Assembly (NCBI RefSeq): GCF_025264625.1
Contig: NZ_CP093313.1
Coordinates: forward strand, 62,001-126,000
Reading direction: 5' to 3'
DNA: 64,000 bases
Origin: Occallatibacter riparius
Lineage (GTDB): Bacteria; Acidobacteriota; Terriglobia; Terriglobales; Acidobacteriaceae
The notes under the pieces are model-generated. The model was not told the origin of the DNA, ran no database searches, and saw only the letters and a list, made by a program, of their open reading frames with translations. Below are positions 30,001 to 37,823 of this stretch, one piece after another. The position numbers and the translations under genes were made by a program. Positions within the stretch are counted from its first letter, which is position 1, and each line of letters opens with the position of its first letter.

Positions 30001-30019
30001 AGGACCCCGAAGGCTGCAA
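24098..30019 (-). CDS. Giant multidomain sensor: Ser/Thr kinase-like, AAA ATPase, GAF, PAS-PAS, histidine kinase
   Basis: A 1973-aa protein started at TTG 30019 (AGGGG six bases upstream). Domains: protein kinase fold (about 10-280; HKDLKPTNVLVD, then YMAPEQTGRMNRSIDSRSDL); AAA ATPase (about 290-580; Walker A GYSGIGKSS near 330, Walker B LALFLDDLQWLD); helical TPR-like region (about 600-1300); GAF (about 1325-1480); two PAS domains (about 1495-1740, the second followed by a PAC segment); HisKA with [14 protein letters not shown] near 1758; HATPase with DNGVGLP and [11 protein letters not shown]. In the kinase-like part the DFG triplet reads GFG (LMGFGIASR), and neither a glycine loop nor the VAIK Lys is evident, so it is probably a pseudokinase. 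No membrane segment is seen, so it is likely cytoplasmic. The partner regulator is probably one of those encoded downstream. Confidence 0.92.
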   Translation of the reverse strand: MQPSGSFTRLRDDGEFVLYRAYADGVRSAPVLILVPSAPRPDSETLKKIEHEYSLRADLDSAWAVRPLALSEQDAQITLVLEDPGGETLDGLLSGPMELTQFLRIAVNLSAALAGLHARRLIHKDLKPTNVLVDPTTGQVRLMGFGIASRLRREHQAPEPPEFIVGSLPYMAPEQTGRMNRSIDSRSDLYGLGITLYEMLTGELPFTAFDPIGWVHCHIAKHPMPPHERIKDLPAAISAIVMKLLAKTPEDRYQTASGVQNDLQRCQSEWEAGGSISDSPLGRHDVPDRLLIPEKLYGREREIQTLLGAFDRVVAGGRPELILVSGYSGIGKSSVVNELHKALVPPRALFASGKFDQYKRDIPYSTLAQALQNLTRTLLSKSEEELNRWRTDLHHALDPNGQLILALVPELKAIIGEQPPVPELPRQEAQHRFHLVFRRFINVFARPEHPLALFLDDLQWLDAATLDLVDELVSQPDTKYLMLIGAYRDNEVDAAHPLMRKLQAVRQAGASVQEIALPPLTRRDLEQLIADSLHCDRQRVRSLVELVHQKTTGNPFFSIQFISALVEDGMLTFDHVEGQWAWDLSRIRGKGYTDNVVEFMITNLIRLAPETQKALTQLACLGDSASLPMLCLVYGDSLDQMHDRLVEAVDAGFVFRSKDAYHFLHDRVREAAYTLIPEAGRAEAHLRIGKLLTAHTPRDERDERIFEIVNQLNRGGPLMTSRDEKEQLAEYNLTAGKRAKASTAYLSALRYLEAGVAVLGEDGWSQRRDLLFALEYNRAECEFLTGNPPAAEVRLKMLASRAMNIVERSSVGGLRIDLYTALEQADDAVEAFLDYLRHLGVEWSPHPTDEEARREYERIWQQLGSRKIEELLEIPLMTDEASLATLDVLTKVYPSALMADPNLLSMAICRAVNLSLEQGNSDGSCVAYVFFGKIAGPRFGNYKAGFRFGQVGYELVEKRGMERFHARTYLWFAQFVVPWTKHVRTCRDLIRSALEGATTAGDLTVLAYCHDNLNTNYLAVGDSLLETQRQAEDGFEFAQRTQFGHLIDVISTQLGLIRTLRGLTYRFGCFDDGQLSEEVLEQHFSANPGAKQPESWYWIRKLQARFIAGDHPSALEAAAKARPILWTSAAMFETAEYHYYAALSHGASCNSERPPHNVPASVDEEDDRSSSGSTEYGEHLKAMADHHRELEIWAENCPENFENRAALVGAEIARIEGRVLDAERLYERAIRSSHDNGFVHNEAIAYELASKFYSARGFRKFADAYLLEARYCYQRWGADGKVAQLDQLNPQLYRQPAPASTILAPAEYLDLATVIKVSQAVSGEMVLDKLIDSLMRAAIQQAGAERGLLVLPHGDQLVIEAEATSGENGVLVLQRDTVVDSAILPETVIRYVMRTQESVIVEDASSKNPFPADPFIVQHQVRSIICLPLINQRKLTGVLYLENNLAPRVFTPDRIAVLKVLASQAAISLKNTWLYRDLEDRERRIRRLIDSNVIGIVIWDLDGRILDANDAFLRMVGYERSDLQNGLGWLEITPPEWQEVHARDEAEELKATGMMQAREKEYFRKDGTRVPVLIGAACFEDQPNQGVAYIVDLSRQKSAEEALRRSEAYLAEAQRQTQTGSCAIDGASRQTVYWSEEMYRLFGFDPQKGPPQWEHFLERIHPEDREKVVSASDATFRAHANCDVEFRSLRPDGSLKYIHAIAHPVLDPSGQLFQVLGTMVDVTDRKRAEAVRERVRQLEADLAHTTRVSTMGELTASLAHEIKQPIGAAVTNAEACIRLLDRDEPDLPEAREAALEMMKDARRAADIVDRVRSLCQKGSSELQILDLNQVIDEMVAIMGDEANLNAVTMRVDLAPELPPAMADRVQLQQALLNLMRNGIEAMHGTGGDLTVKSRLDVDGFLLVSVSDNGVGLPVENQDRMFNAFFTTKNGGTGLGLAITRSIIQSHDGRIWAAANSEGGATFSFSLPAREAAA

Positions 30020-30505
30020 AACAACCCCTGTACGGCATCGTGGCGCTCTCGAGTTTAGATCGATTCAGACTGGGCGAAGGGAAGGAGATGCCGTTGGCAG
30101 AATTCTAGAACTGTTCGCCAAGTTCGATCAACGAGCGCGCAGTGCCGCGCTTACCTGCTACGAATCCTGCACACAGCACATATCAGACAGCCGATTGATT
30201 ATGCATCGTTTACCGAGATTGGAACGCCTCGAAACGCCAGCTTCACCTGTTGAAGTGGAAATAGCCCGTAGGCGGTACGCTCTCCCGGAATCTGCTGGAT
30301 GCTCAGAGCCACCCCCTCGATCAAGCGTGAGTTTTGAGTGTTGCAAATCGAAGGCAACTCCTCGCGTTTTTGGTAAAGAGATCGGCTTCACTCCGGCAAA
30401 CGTTGACTATCGATTCACGCGTAACCGCTGAGTCACTCGTCCCCAAAAATTGGTTGACTCTGTGGATGCCCGATACTTGGGCCCATCAAGTTGACGAGAA
30501 ACGGG
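30020..30505. other. Intergenic region, no gene seen
   Basis: No supported coding sequence. It holds the upstream region of the giant kinase gene (minus strand) and the decayed 3' side of the broken regulator at 30506-31147. Short frames on both strands look random. Confidence 0.45.
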
Positions 30506-31147
30506 CTAACCGGATTGTTGGCGATGACCCGCCGCTGAGCTCCCGGAATGCAGCATTCCTCGGCGAGATGATCCCCGAAGGCAGTCAAGTGTCTTGGCTG
30601 TGTTCGCCGGACTGCCTTTTGAGTTTGGACAGAACTTATGAAGGAACCAGCAACTGCGTCCGAGCCACGCCCAGGCAGCCGCGAAACCAGGCTCTTCAGC
30701 GAGCGCGGTCCAATACAGATCACGAGCGCGGCACATCGTTTCTACGGAACGCTACGCTGCCAGTTCATTAGCCCGAAGAAACTTCTCATACGCGGATGGA
30801 CGTATGCCGGGTTCGTCAAGAACAGGCGATTCGAAACGATAGCCGTGCTTGGAGACAGTGCGGATCGCATTCCTGCCGACGATCTTGCGCAAATCGCCAA
30901 TTAAGTTGGTAAGGTTGGCTTCGCTGACGTGGACTGAGGGCCACAGGGTGGTCATGAGCGCCTGTTTGCTAACGAGATGCTGCGCGTTTCGAACCAGGCA
31001 GAGAAGCGCGTCAAGAGCTCGCGGCTGAAGCCGAACCTCACGGTCATGGCGACTGAGTCGCCGATCTTCAGGGCGATGTTCGAATGTCCCGAATCGGTAG
31101 GCAGAGCTGGAGCGGGTTTGATTTTCGTTTGAAAATCGGGAGCCCAT
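30506..31147 (-). pseudogene. Winged-helix (CadC-like) / TPR regulator, N-terminal half with in-frame stop
   Basis: From ATG 31147 the frame encodes an OmpR/CadC-type winged helix (YRFGTFEHRPEDRRLSRHDR, LQPRALDALLCLVRN, LWPSVHVSEANLTNLIGDLR, TVSKHGYRFESP) and the start of the TPR region (AYEKFLRANELA). A TAG at 30752-30754 interrupts it, and the same frame continues with an unmistakable TPR unit (ARDLYWTALAEEPGFAAAW, AWLGRSCWFL). After about 30620 similarity fades. Intact relatives have roughly 500 residues. The in-frame stop and the lost C-terminus mark it as a pseudogene; a truncated DNA-binding domain of 131 residues could still be made. Confidence 0.75.
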
Positions 31148-31195
31148 ATGTGGAGTAGCAACCCTCCCATCCAGCCTACACTGCAGAAAGTACGC

Positions 31196-31804
31196 ATGTC
31201 GGAAGACCGCGATGCAGCGGAGGGTTCAAGATTGTCATTTCAAAAATGGGTGACCTTAGCGGCGATGTGCGGCTTCGAATGCGTCTTGCTCTTCACGGCT
31301 ATTCCCTGCAAGGCCGTGGACTTAGAGAGCGGGACCAATCACACCGTTGTTCGCGATGGCCAGCATGATTTCGATTTTGACTTTGGGACGTGGAAGACAC
31401 GCTCATCGCGTGTCCTTCACCCATTGAGCGGCTCGAAGGAATGGGTCGACATGAACGGTCTGACAGTCGTAAGGAAGGTATGGAATGGCAGGGCAAATCT
31501 GGCGGAGTACAAAGCAGATGGCCCTGCGAGTCACGTCGAATTGATGGCACTGCGCTGTTACAACCCCGATGGCCATCAGGGGGGTGTGGCCTTTGCGACT
31601 CCGGCCAGTGGAACGCCAAGCATGCCTTGCATCGGCGACTTTAGGGATGGTCGCGGCGACTTCTATGATCAGGAGGAATTCAACGGGCGGTATATCCTGG
31701 TTCGATTTTCCATCTGGAAGATATCTGAGACGACTGCGCAATCGGAGCAGGCAATTCCCGATGATGACGGCAGAACCTGGGAAGTGAATTGGATCAACAA
31801 ATAG
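31196..31804 (+). CDS. Exported DUF1579-like protein of unknown function
   Basis: Read from ATG 31196 (202 aa). An ATG at 31148 is possible but shares a CATATG palindrome with the start of the divergent pseudogene. A hydrophobic stretch (WVTLAAMCGFECVLLFTAIP) acts as signal peptide, then comes a beta-rich domain: HDFDFDFGTWKTRSSRVLHP, VVRKVWNGRANLAEY, GDFRDGRGDFYDQEEFNGR, and DDGRTWEVNWI at the end. This pattern (DFDFxxGxWK, FxDGRGEFYD, DGGKTWEVNW) is a conserved family found in many soil bacteria with no known function. A broken paralogue lies 13 bp downstream. Confidence 0.72.
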   Translation: MSEDRDAAEGSRLSFQKWVTLAAMCGFECVLLFTAIPCKAVDLESGTNHTVVRDGQHDFDFDFGTWKTRSSRVLHPLSGSKEWVDMNGLTVVRKVWNGRANLAEYKADGPASHVELMALRCYNPDGHQGGVAFATPASGTPSMPCIGDFRDGRGDFYDQEEFNGRYILVRFSIWKISETTAQSEQAIPDDDGRTWEVNWINK

Positions 31805-31817
31805 ACGGGCACGAGCG

Positions 31818-32327
31818 ATGAAACTGACATCGACTGGTCCGACAATCCATCCATTGCAGATGTCCCCGGCGCACGACTTCGATTTCAGCTTCGGATTCTG
31901 GCATTCGCACGTTCAACGGTTTTTAGACCCATTCGCCGATCAACGACCCTCGTTCGAATTCGAGGGGACAAAAGCCGTAAGAAAGATACGGGGCGGCAGA
32001 GCGATCCTAGAAGAACTTGAAGCCGACACTCCGAAAGGTCATTGGGAGGGTTGACGCTCTTCCTTTTCAATCCGAAATCGCATCAGTGGACCCAGACGTT
32101 CTTAAGCAGCCAGACAGGCGTGATCAGTTCGGGGTTGGTTGGCTCCTTTAAGGATGGCAGGGGCGAACTTGTTCAACAGGATACGTTCAAGGATCGCTCA
32201 ATTCTGGTTCGCGGAGTATGGTCCGACATCCACGTCTGAGAGCCACCGCTACACCGAATCGTATTCTGACGACGGCGGGAAAAGCTGGAAACCGGCCTTC
32301 ATGGCGGTGTTAATCAAGGCCAAATGA
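31818..32327 (+). pseudogene. Frameshifted paralogue of the upstream DUF1579-like gene
   Basis: Three overlapping frames together spell one protein of the same family: AHDFDFSFGFWHSHVQRFLD in frame one, then GLTLFLFNPKSHQWTQTF and GSFKDGRGELVQQDTFKDRS in frame two, then TSESHRYTESYSDDGGKSW in frame three. Breaks fall near 32049 and 32228. Two separate shifts make sequencing error unlikely. It lacks an obvious signal peptide, and the copy is dead. Confidence 0.8.
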
Positions 32328-32891
32328 TAGTCGCAGGGACACTCGGAGGTCGAGTGCCGATACGCAGAAGCTGACATCACTCCGCTTCCACGACAAGCGC
32401 TTTATCGCCGAGTCGCCCATCGAGCCTCAGTGACCGCCGTTCGGCAGAATCGTCAATCCGCGATAAGGTCCGTTATCGTTGGCTATCCGATTGCTTGCTT
32501 TAACCGGTGCTCGGTTGGTCGCTTTGATGCCATCGTTGACGATTTTGTCTCGATGGGTGCTTCGCGATCATGCGCGAAATGAAGATTTCTCAGAGCTAGC
32601 TGGCATCCTTTGCGCCAAGCATCCGAGAAGGCCGTTTTACGTCCAAATGAAACGGATTTGTAATTACTGACGGTTTGCCGATGCTTATCTCACTGTGATT
32701 AGTCCTTTATTGCAGCACCCGGTTGTTAATCGCAGGGTAGTAGGTTTCGAGTAGCTATTGGCAGAATAATCAATAGCTCTCGCTCGTTCTTCTTTTAGCT
32801 CTTTTAGTGCAAAAAATCTATTCTTGTGCCCAGAACAGGTCGAAATACTCCTGAGCTGAAGGGCGGAGTGGGTAACTCAGGGAAACTTCAC
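32328..32891. other. Intergenic region, AT-richer, no gene seen
   Basis: No supported gene. A perfect hairpin CACTCG-N5-CGAGTG occurs at 32340-32356, just after the pseudogene. The stretch 32640-32830 is visibly richer in A and T than its surroundings. It receives the 3' ends of convergent transcripts from both sides. Confidence 0.4.
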
Positions 32892-34457
32892 TTACTCGGC
32901 CTCGTCGATGACCTCGATGGCCGATACCGTGGCAAAGTTCACAATGGGCTCGAACGTCAGGTCCAGTTTCCCCTCGGGAGAAGGACGCAGGTGGCTGAAG
33001 GTCTTGGTCACCGCATTCAGGGTTCCTGCTTCCTTGTACAAATCAAACCTGTCCAGCAGCGTGGATCCGTTGCAGATCACACGGAACACCCGACTCCCCA
33101 CGCCGCCGGAACCTGAAGCTTTCGGGCCCCAGTAGAGCTCCGCAAAGTGAAGCACAACGCTGTATCGATCTCGTGGGTCCACAGGAATGGAATAGGTGAA
33201 GTGCCCATAACGCTCATGCGCGTAGAGATCGGGATCTGCCGTACTCCCAACACGTCTCGGAGTGTCCGACGTCACTCCGTTCTGGTAATAATTGTCCGGA
33301 TGCCAGACGTTTCCTTCATGATCGGTCACCGCTGTCTTCTGCATGACAAGCCGTATAGGAAGTTGTTTGTGAGGGATCCCCGGTAATAACTCAATGGCGC
33401 TCACCGACGGCGATCCTAGTTCTTTCGTGAACTTAAGACTCAGGTATCCCCATTGGGTCGGATAGACGTCCCTGAACACTCGTTCGTCGGCGATGTTCAC
33501 CCCAAGTGCGTCAGAACTGATATTGAACCCTGGCAGGAGGAGCTTCCAATTGGCGGCAACGTGGAAAGTGTCCTGATTAATGTCCTCCGGCTGAGACGCG
33601 ACAAAGAATAAATGAAGCTCCCAAGGGCCACCCTGGAGCGGGATCTTGTACTCGAAGTCGCCCGTGCGCCAGTAGTCGAAGAGCATTGGGTCGCTGCTTC
33701 GGGCGACGGGTGGTCCTGGCCGTCGAAATGCAGCGCCGCCTTCGACGTAACGGTCGGCCTCCCAATACGCGCCCGTACTATCGATTCTGGGCGTGCCTTG
33801 GTATCCGGCGAGGATCCTGACCGGGCCCCTCGCGTTCACTGTGCTGACGTCTCTCGACTCGACCGGCGTTGCGGGTTTTGCTGTCGCAGCTCTAGACGCC
33901 GGCGCGCTTCGAGAGCGGACTGCCAACGCAATCACGGCACCCAGGACCAGAATCAGAACAGCCAGGGCGGCGACGACTCCTCCAAAACGCCCCAGGTATC
34001 GCTCGCGAAGTGTTGGAGGACCCGAAGCTGTGGATGAGAGCACGTTCTCGCTGCCATGAAGTTCCTCGACAGTCGATTCTTCAGAATTGCTGCTTTGGGT
34101 CCCGGTCTGGTTTGGTCCAGTCGGTTGTGGCGAGGTAGCCTGCGAGGAGCGGGTTGCGAAAGACGGAGTATAGCTGCCGCTCGGCAGGGAGATCTCGAGT
34201 TCGTGATTGCTCCCCTCAGTTGTGTAGTACTCCCTCAATCTCTTTCGCAGGCGGTATGCCTCGACCCGCACGATCGAGTCCTGAGACGGGTCAAACGTAG
34301 TCTTCGACCGAGCGAAGACTTCAGTTGCGATGTTGTATTCGGTGATCTCTTCGGTGCGGCCTCCAAAGTAGCGCTCGGCAACGAAGCTGAGCAGGTTAGC
34401 AAGCCTCGGTGTGCGCGTGAGAGCTCGGAGCACCGCGTCCAGTTCCGCGCGCTCCAT
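32892..34457 (-). CDS. Membrane-anchored winged-helix-like / malectin-domain protein
   Basis: Read as 521 aa from ATG 34457 (GAGG five bases upstream); the frame also extends to 34598. The N-terminal 100 residues have the acidobacterial winged-helix-like pattern (LSFVAERYFGGRTEEITEYN, FDPSQDSIVRVEAYRLRKRL, LPSGSYTPSF). A Ser/Thr-rich linker and one membrane helix (about 170-190, VVAALAVLILVLGAVIALAV) follow. The outside part holds two malectin-like beta-sandwich units (RILAGYQGTPRIDSTGAYW, VVLHFAELYWGPKA), a fold that binds di- or polysaccharides. The layout suggests a one-component transmembrane sensor joining a sugar signal outside to DNA inside. It is divergent from the GH74 enzyme gene, a likely target. 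Confidence 0.75.
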   Translation of the reverse strand: MERAELDAVLRALTRTPRLANLLSFVAERYFGGRTEEITEYNIATEVFARSKTTFDPSQDSIVRVEAYRLRKRLREYYTTEGSNHELEISLPSGSYTPSFATRSSQATSPQPTGPNQTGTQSSNSEESTVEELHGSENVLSSTASGPPTLRERYLGRFGGVVAALAVLILVLGAVIALAVRSRSAPASRAATAKPATPVESRDVSTVNARGPVRILAGYQGTPRIDSTGAYWEADRYVEGGAAFRRPGPPVARSSDPMLFDYWRTGDFEYKIPLQGGPWELHLFFVASQPEDINQDTFHVAANWKLLLPGFNISSDALGVNIADERVFRDVYPTQWGYLSLKFTKELGSPSVSAIELLPGIPHKQLPIRLVMQKTAVTDHEGNVWHPDNYYQNGVTSDTPRRVGSTADPDLYAHERYGHFTYSIPVDPRDRYSVVLHFAELYWGPKASGSGGVGSRVFRVICNGSTLLDRFDLYKEAGTLNAVTKTFSHLRPSPEGKLDLTFEPIVNFATVSAIEVIDEAE

Positions 34458-35146
34458 CTCGCCTCGATTTGAAGCGGGTGCTTGAACCACACTCGATCTC
34501 CCAAGTGGAACCAATCTTACGAACGGGGCAGCAGATGTGACAAGCGAAGAAGCCGTGCCATGTTTCGAGCGCTCGCACAGGAGAGCTGGCCCACACATTT
34601 AACACCGCAGGCGGTATGTTTAACACTTCGACGCGATGGATGGAAGTCTAGAAACATGAGCGGCTTACACGCATTTAACACAACGCCGCCAACTATGTAC
34701 ATAATTAAACTTCACCAACCTGTTTACCCGCCACCACAATTCAGATCGACTTTTCCTTTACGGAAAGGCTGCACGCAATTCTCGCCAGCTCGATGGCAGT
34801 ATCTGAACCTCGATTTTGATGTGGACCTCTTCATTCCCTTGCGCCCGTGCCAGCGGAGCCATCGACGATGTTTCCGGTGTCCGAATTGTGGCGTTCGCCA
34901 CGACGCCCTTCGGGCCAGGCCAAAGGAGAAGGTCCGGGCTGAATCGCAGTTTCAGAGATTCATTTTCCAAGCAGTACCTTCCTTCCTGCCGAAGTGGAAC
35001 TCCGGTCTTCGGCAGGACATTTTTTTTGATCCACAATCCAGGCGAATTGCTCGGAAGGTGTCAGGCATGAAATGTCGTTGGGCAGCATGGCTGGCTCGTT
35101 CGTGAGCGCATTCGGCCGATTCAGAACCATCACCTAGGAGAGCATC
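34458..35146. other. Divergent intergenic region between malectin regulator and GH74 gene
   Basis: A 689-bp gap without a convincing gene; frames of up to about 200 codons exist but look random. The part nearest the regulator (34598-34703) carries the repeated sites listed separately. AGGAG before 35147 serves the GH74 gene. Confidence 0.5.
34598..34703 (+). promoter_or_regulatory. Three TTTAACAC direct repeats plus a TATGTACATA palindrome
   Basis: TTTAACAC occurs at 34598-34605, 34619-34626 and 34674-34681, always in the same orientation. The first two are 21 bp apart (two helical turns) and the last two 55 bp apart (about five). A perfect 10-bp palindrome TATGTACATA follows at 34694-34703. 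The cluster lies 140-250 bp upstream of the regulator start, where an operator for a divergent sensor/enzyme pair would be expected. Confidence 0.45.
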
Positions 35147-37519
35147 ATGTCGAGTAAAGGTTCCCGCCAATCATGGACGTCTCGATTTCTTCGCGCGTTC
35201 CTCGCCGCAGGGCTGATCGGCATTCCAGCCCTTGCGCTGAGCCCAACGCAAGCAGCAGCCCAGGGTCCCTACCGGTTTCAGAACGTCGCCATCGGTGGCG
35301 GCGGCGGTTTTATCAGCGGAATTGTCTTCAGTCAAACAGCGCCGGATGTAGTTTACGCGCGCACCGATATCGGCGGAGCCTATCGGTTCGACTCGGAGAC
35401 TGGCCGCTGGATTCCACTTCTCGATTGGATCGGCTCCTCAGACTGGAATCTGATGGGGGTCGAGAGCATCGCCATTGATCCCAAAGACTCGCGTCGCATT
35501 TATGTGGAGACCGGCACCTACAGCAATGACTGGACCACCCAAAACGGCGCGATTCTCCGTTCCAGTAACCAGGGGCATACCTTTGATCGGATCGATCTGC
35601 CGTTCAAGGTAGGCGGAAACATGCCCGGCCGCGGCATGGGCGAACGCCTTGCCATCGATCCTAATAACAATCAAATCCTCTATCTGGGGGCCCGCAGCGG
35701 ACACGGACTCTGGCGCAGTCTGGACATGGGCCAAACTTGGGCGCAGGTTGCCGGGTTTCCTGACAGCGGCCCGTATCACGAACCGATTGCGTATCCCGGC
35801 GATACCTACGACGCAGACCCAATCGGCGTTGTCTGGGAGACATTTGATCCTCGCACAACCATCACCGTTGCCGGTGTAAAGGTCTCAAAAAATATCTACG
35901 TTGGAGTGGCCGATCCGGCAAGCAGCCTGTGGCAGAGCAACGATGGCGGCCAAACGTGGACGGCGGTAGCCGGACAGCCCACTGGCCTCATGCCTCATCA
36001 CGGCAAGCTCTCGTCGACTGGCGTTCTTTACCTGAGCTATAACAACAACGCTGGCCCTTACGATGGCTCGGCAGGCGATGTGTGGAAGTATGACACAGGG
36101 TCGCAGGTGTGGAGCCGCATAACACCGCCGACGTCGCCACTGAGTGGCGGGTATGGCTTTGGAGGGCTTAGCGTGGATGCCAAGAACCCCAATGCCGTGG
36201 TCGTTGCCTCTCTGAATCAATGGTGGCCAGACGTGCAGTTCTTCCGGACATTGGACGGGGGAAACAACTGGAGCCTGATCTGGAACGCAAACTGGTCGAA
36301 CCCATGGCCCATCATCATGGCGCCGAATTACTCGATCGATATATCTGCCGCCCCTTGGCTCACGTTCGGCCGAACACCGGCGACCTGCACATCGGCTACC
36401 TCCAGCAATTCGTCGTGCCCTGCGCCCACCCCCAACGTCGGCTGGATGGTAGATGCCCTTGAGATCGATCCTTTCAATTCCAACCACATGCTCTACGGCA
36501 CAGGGGCCACCATGTACGGCATCGACAATCTGACCGCGTGGGACAACGGCGGTAAGGTCGGAATCTACGTCGCAGCCAATGGAATTGAGGAGACGAGCGT
36601 CCTGGACCTGATCAGTCCGCCCGCCGGTCCCGCCCACCTCATCAGCGAGGTCGGTGACATTGGCGGATTCACGCATAACGACCTGACCAAGCCGAGTGTG
36701 ATGGATTCGAACCCGGTGTTCACTGCTGGGACCAGCGCTGATTTTGCCGAACTGAATCCGAGTTTTGTTGTTCGCGTGGGAGCCGGCGGCACAAACAACG
36801 AGAACATCGCGTTTTCCTCTGACGGCGGCCAAACCTGGGTGCCAGCCAACAGCCAGCCAGGTGGTGCTTCGGCCGGGACAGTGGCAGCAGCAGCCGACGG
36901 CAGCCGTGTCGTGTGGAGTTGCGGGCCAGGTGTGTACGTCTCCGCAGACCGAGGAAATACCTGGACGGCATCGTCAGGCGTTCCAGCGGGTGCAAGCGTT
37001 CGGTCTGACCGCGTGAATCCGCTGAAGTTCTACGCGTTCGCCAACGGGGCCTTCTACAACAGCACAGACGGAGGTCAGACCTTTGCAGCGACGGCGGCTG
37101 GGAACCTTCCTCCGGCGGGCGCATCAGCACAATTCAAGGCAGCGCCCGGCCACGAGGGAGACATCTGGCTTGTAAGCAGCACTAGCTGGGCTGTGTCAGG
37201 CGTCTGGCATTCTCTGGATGGCGGCGTCTCGTTTGAGAAGCTGTCAGGAGTCGATGCGGGTACCACAATCGGATTCGGCAAGCCCGCTCCCCACCACACG
37301 TATCCTGCTCTGTACAGCAGCGCTCTCGTGGCTGGCGTTTGGGGAATTTACCGCTCCGACGACGCTGGTTCTACCTGGACGCGCATCAACGATGATCAGC
37401 ACCAATATGGAATGACCATGGTTGCCATCACCGGCGACCCACGGATCTACGGTCGAGTCTACTTCACGACGAACGGTCGCGGGATCATCTACGGCGATCC
37501 TGTGGCTTCCACTCATTGA
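35147..37519 (+). CDS. Secreted GH74-type endo-beta-1,4-glucanase (xyloglucanase family)
   Basis: A 790-aa protein with AGGAG before its ATG and a signal peptide (SRFLRAFLAAGLIGIPALAL, cleavage near AQG at residue 39). It is built of two seven-bladed propellers. The N-terminus reads FQNVAIGGGGGFISGIVFSQ and VVYARTDIGGAYRFD, which holds the catalytic-base Asp of GH74; ISEVGDIGGFTHNDL in the second half holds the catalytic-acid Asp. Asp-box repeats (SNDGGQTWTA, SSDGGQTWVP, STDGGQTF, SDDAGSTW) recur throughout. Both catalytic Asp regions are present, so it should cleave beta-glucan backbones such as xyloglucan in the periplasm or outside the cell. It is divergent from the malectin-domain regulator. 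Confidence 0.9.
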   Translation: MSSKGSRQSWTSRFLRAFLAAGLIGIPALALSPTQAAAQGPYRFQNVAIGGGGGFISGIVFSQTAPDVVYARTDIGGAYRFDSETGRWIPLLDWIGSSDWNLMGVESIAIDPKDSRRIYVETGTYSNDWTTQNGAILRSSNQGHTFDRIDLPFKVGGNMPGRGMGERLAIDPNNNQILYLGARSGHGLWRSLDMGQTWAQVAGFPDSGPYHEPIAYPGDTYDADPIGVVWETFDPRTTITVAGVKVSKNIYVGVADPASSLWQSNDGGQTWTAVAGQPTGLMPHHGKLSSTGVLYLSYNNNAGPYDGSAGDVWKYDTGSQVWSRITPPTSPLSGGYGFGGLSVDAKNPNAVVVASLNQWWPDVQFFRTLDGGNNWSLIWNANWSNPWPIIMAPNYSIDISAAPWLTFGRTPATCTSATSSNSSCPAPTPNVGWMVDALEIDPFNSNHMLYGTGATMYGIDNLTAWDNGGKVGIYVAANGIEETSVLDLISPPAGPAHLISEVGDIGGFTHNDLTKPSVMDSNPVFTAGTSADFAELNPSFVVRVGAGGTNNENIAFSSDGGQTWVPANSQPGGASAGTVAAAADGSRVVWSCGPGVYVSADRGNTWTASSGVPAGASVRSDRVNPLKFYAFANGAFYNSTDGGQTFAATAAGNLPPAGASAQFKAAPGHEGDIWLVSSTSWAVSGVWHSLDGGVSFEKLSGVDAGTTIGFGKPAPHHTYPALYSSALVAGVWGIYRSDDAGSTWTRINDDQHQYGMTMVAITGDPRIYGRVYFTTNGRGIIYGDPVASTH

Positions 37520-37546
37520 GTCACAGAAACTCATGCCTGTTCCCGG

Positions 37547-37567
37547 GGGGGGCGAAGTCTGCCCCCC
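37547..37567 (+). terminator. Strong GC hairpin after the GH74 gene
   Basis: GGGGGGC (37547-37553) pairs with GCCCCCC (37561-37567) around a 7-nt loop, 28 bp after the GH74 stop. It is stable enough to end transcription or protect the 3' end, but no T-run follows. Confidence 0.4.
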
Positions 37568-37740
37568 TCGGCAGGCACGCCTTCGCAAAATTCGGCTATC
37601 CTGATGGTTTTCTGATGCTGAGAGTTGTGCGTTCAAAAGGAAAAGCCACGATGCGGAATGAACTCGATGTGTGCGTACAACGATGATGCCTATGAGGGGA
37701 AATCGAGCACATCCTGGGCACAATTTTAGGCACAATGGGT

Positions 37741-37776
37741 ATCGGCTACCCTGAAATGATCGGCTACCCTGAAATG
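37741..37776 (+). repeat. Perfect tandem duplication of 18 bp
   Basis: ATCGGCTACCCTGAAATG is present twice, at 37741-37758 and 37759-37776, without mismatch. The unit is 6 codons long, so it does not shift the frame that crosses it. A perfect copy suggests a recent event. Confidence 0.9.
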
Positions 37777-37798
37777 CCCAATTTTCGAGGATTTTCGC

Positions 37799-37823
37799 TG
37801 GTGCCGGGAGGGGGGCGAACCCC
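37799..37823 (-). other. tRNA 3'-end-like sequence, possible attachment-site relic
   Basis: On the minus strand the sequence ends in TCCCGGCACCA preceded by GGGGTTCGCCC, like the T-arm and acceptor end of a leucine-type tRNA. The T-loop lacks the expected A after TTCG and no D-arm or anticodon arm lies upstream, so this is not a tRNA gene. It may be the footprint of an element that used a tRNA 3' end as attB. Confidence 0.3.

Noticed and set aside
34482..35105. Plus-strand frame of 207 codons in the divergent region
   Set aside because: No ribosome site, no motif, basic random composition; lies where promoters are expected.
37799..37823. Complete tRNA gene
   Set aside because: Only a 3'-end-like stretch is present; T-loop A is missing and there is no anticodon or D-arm.
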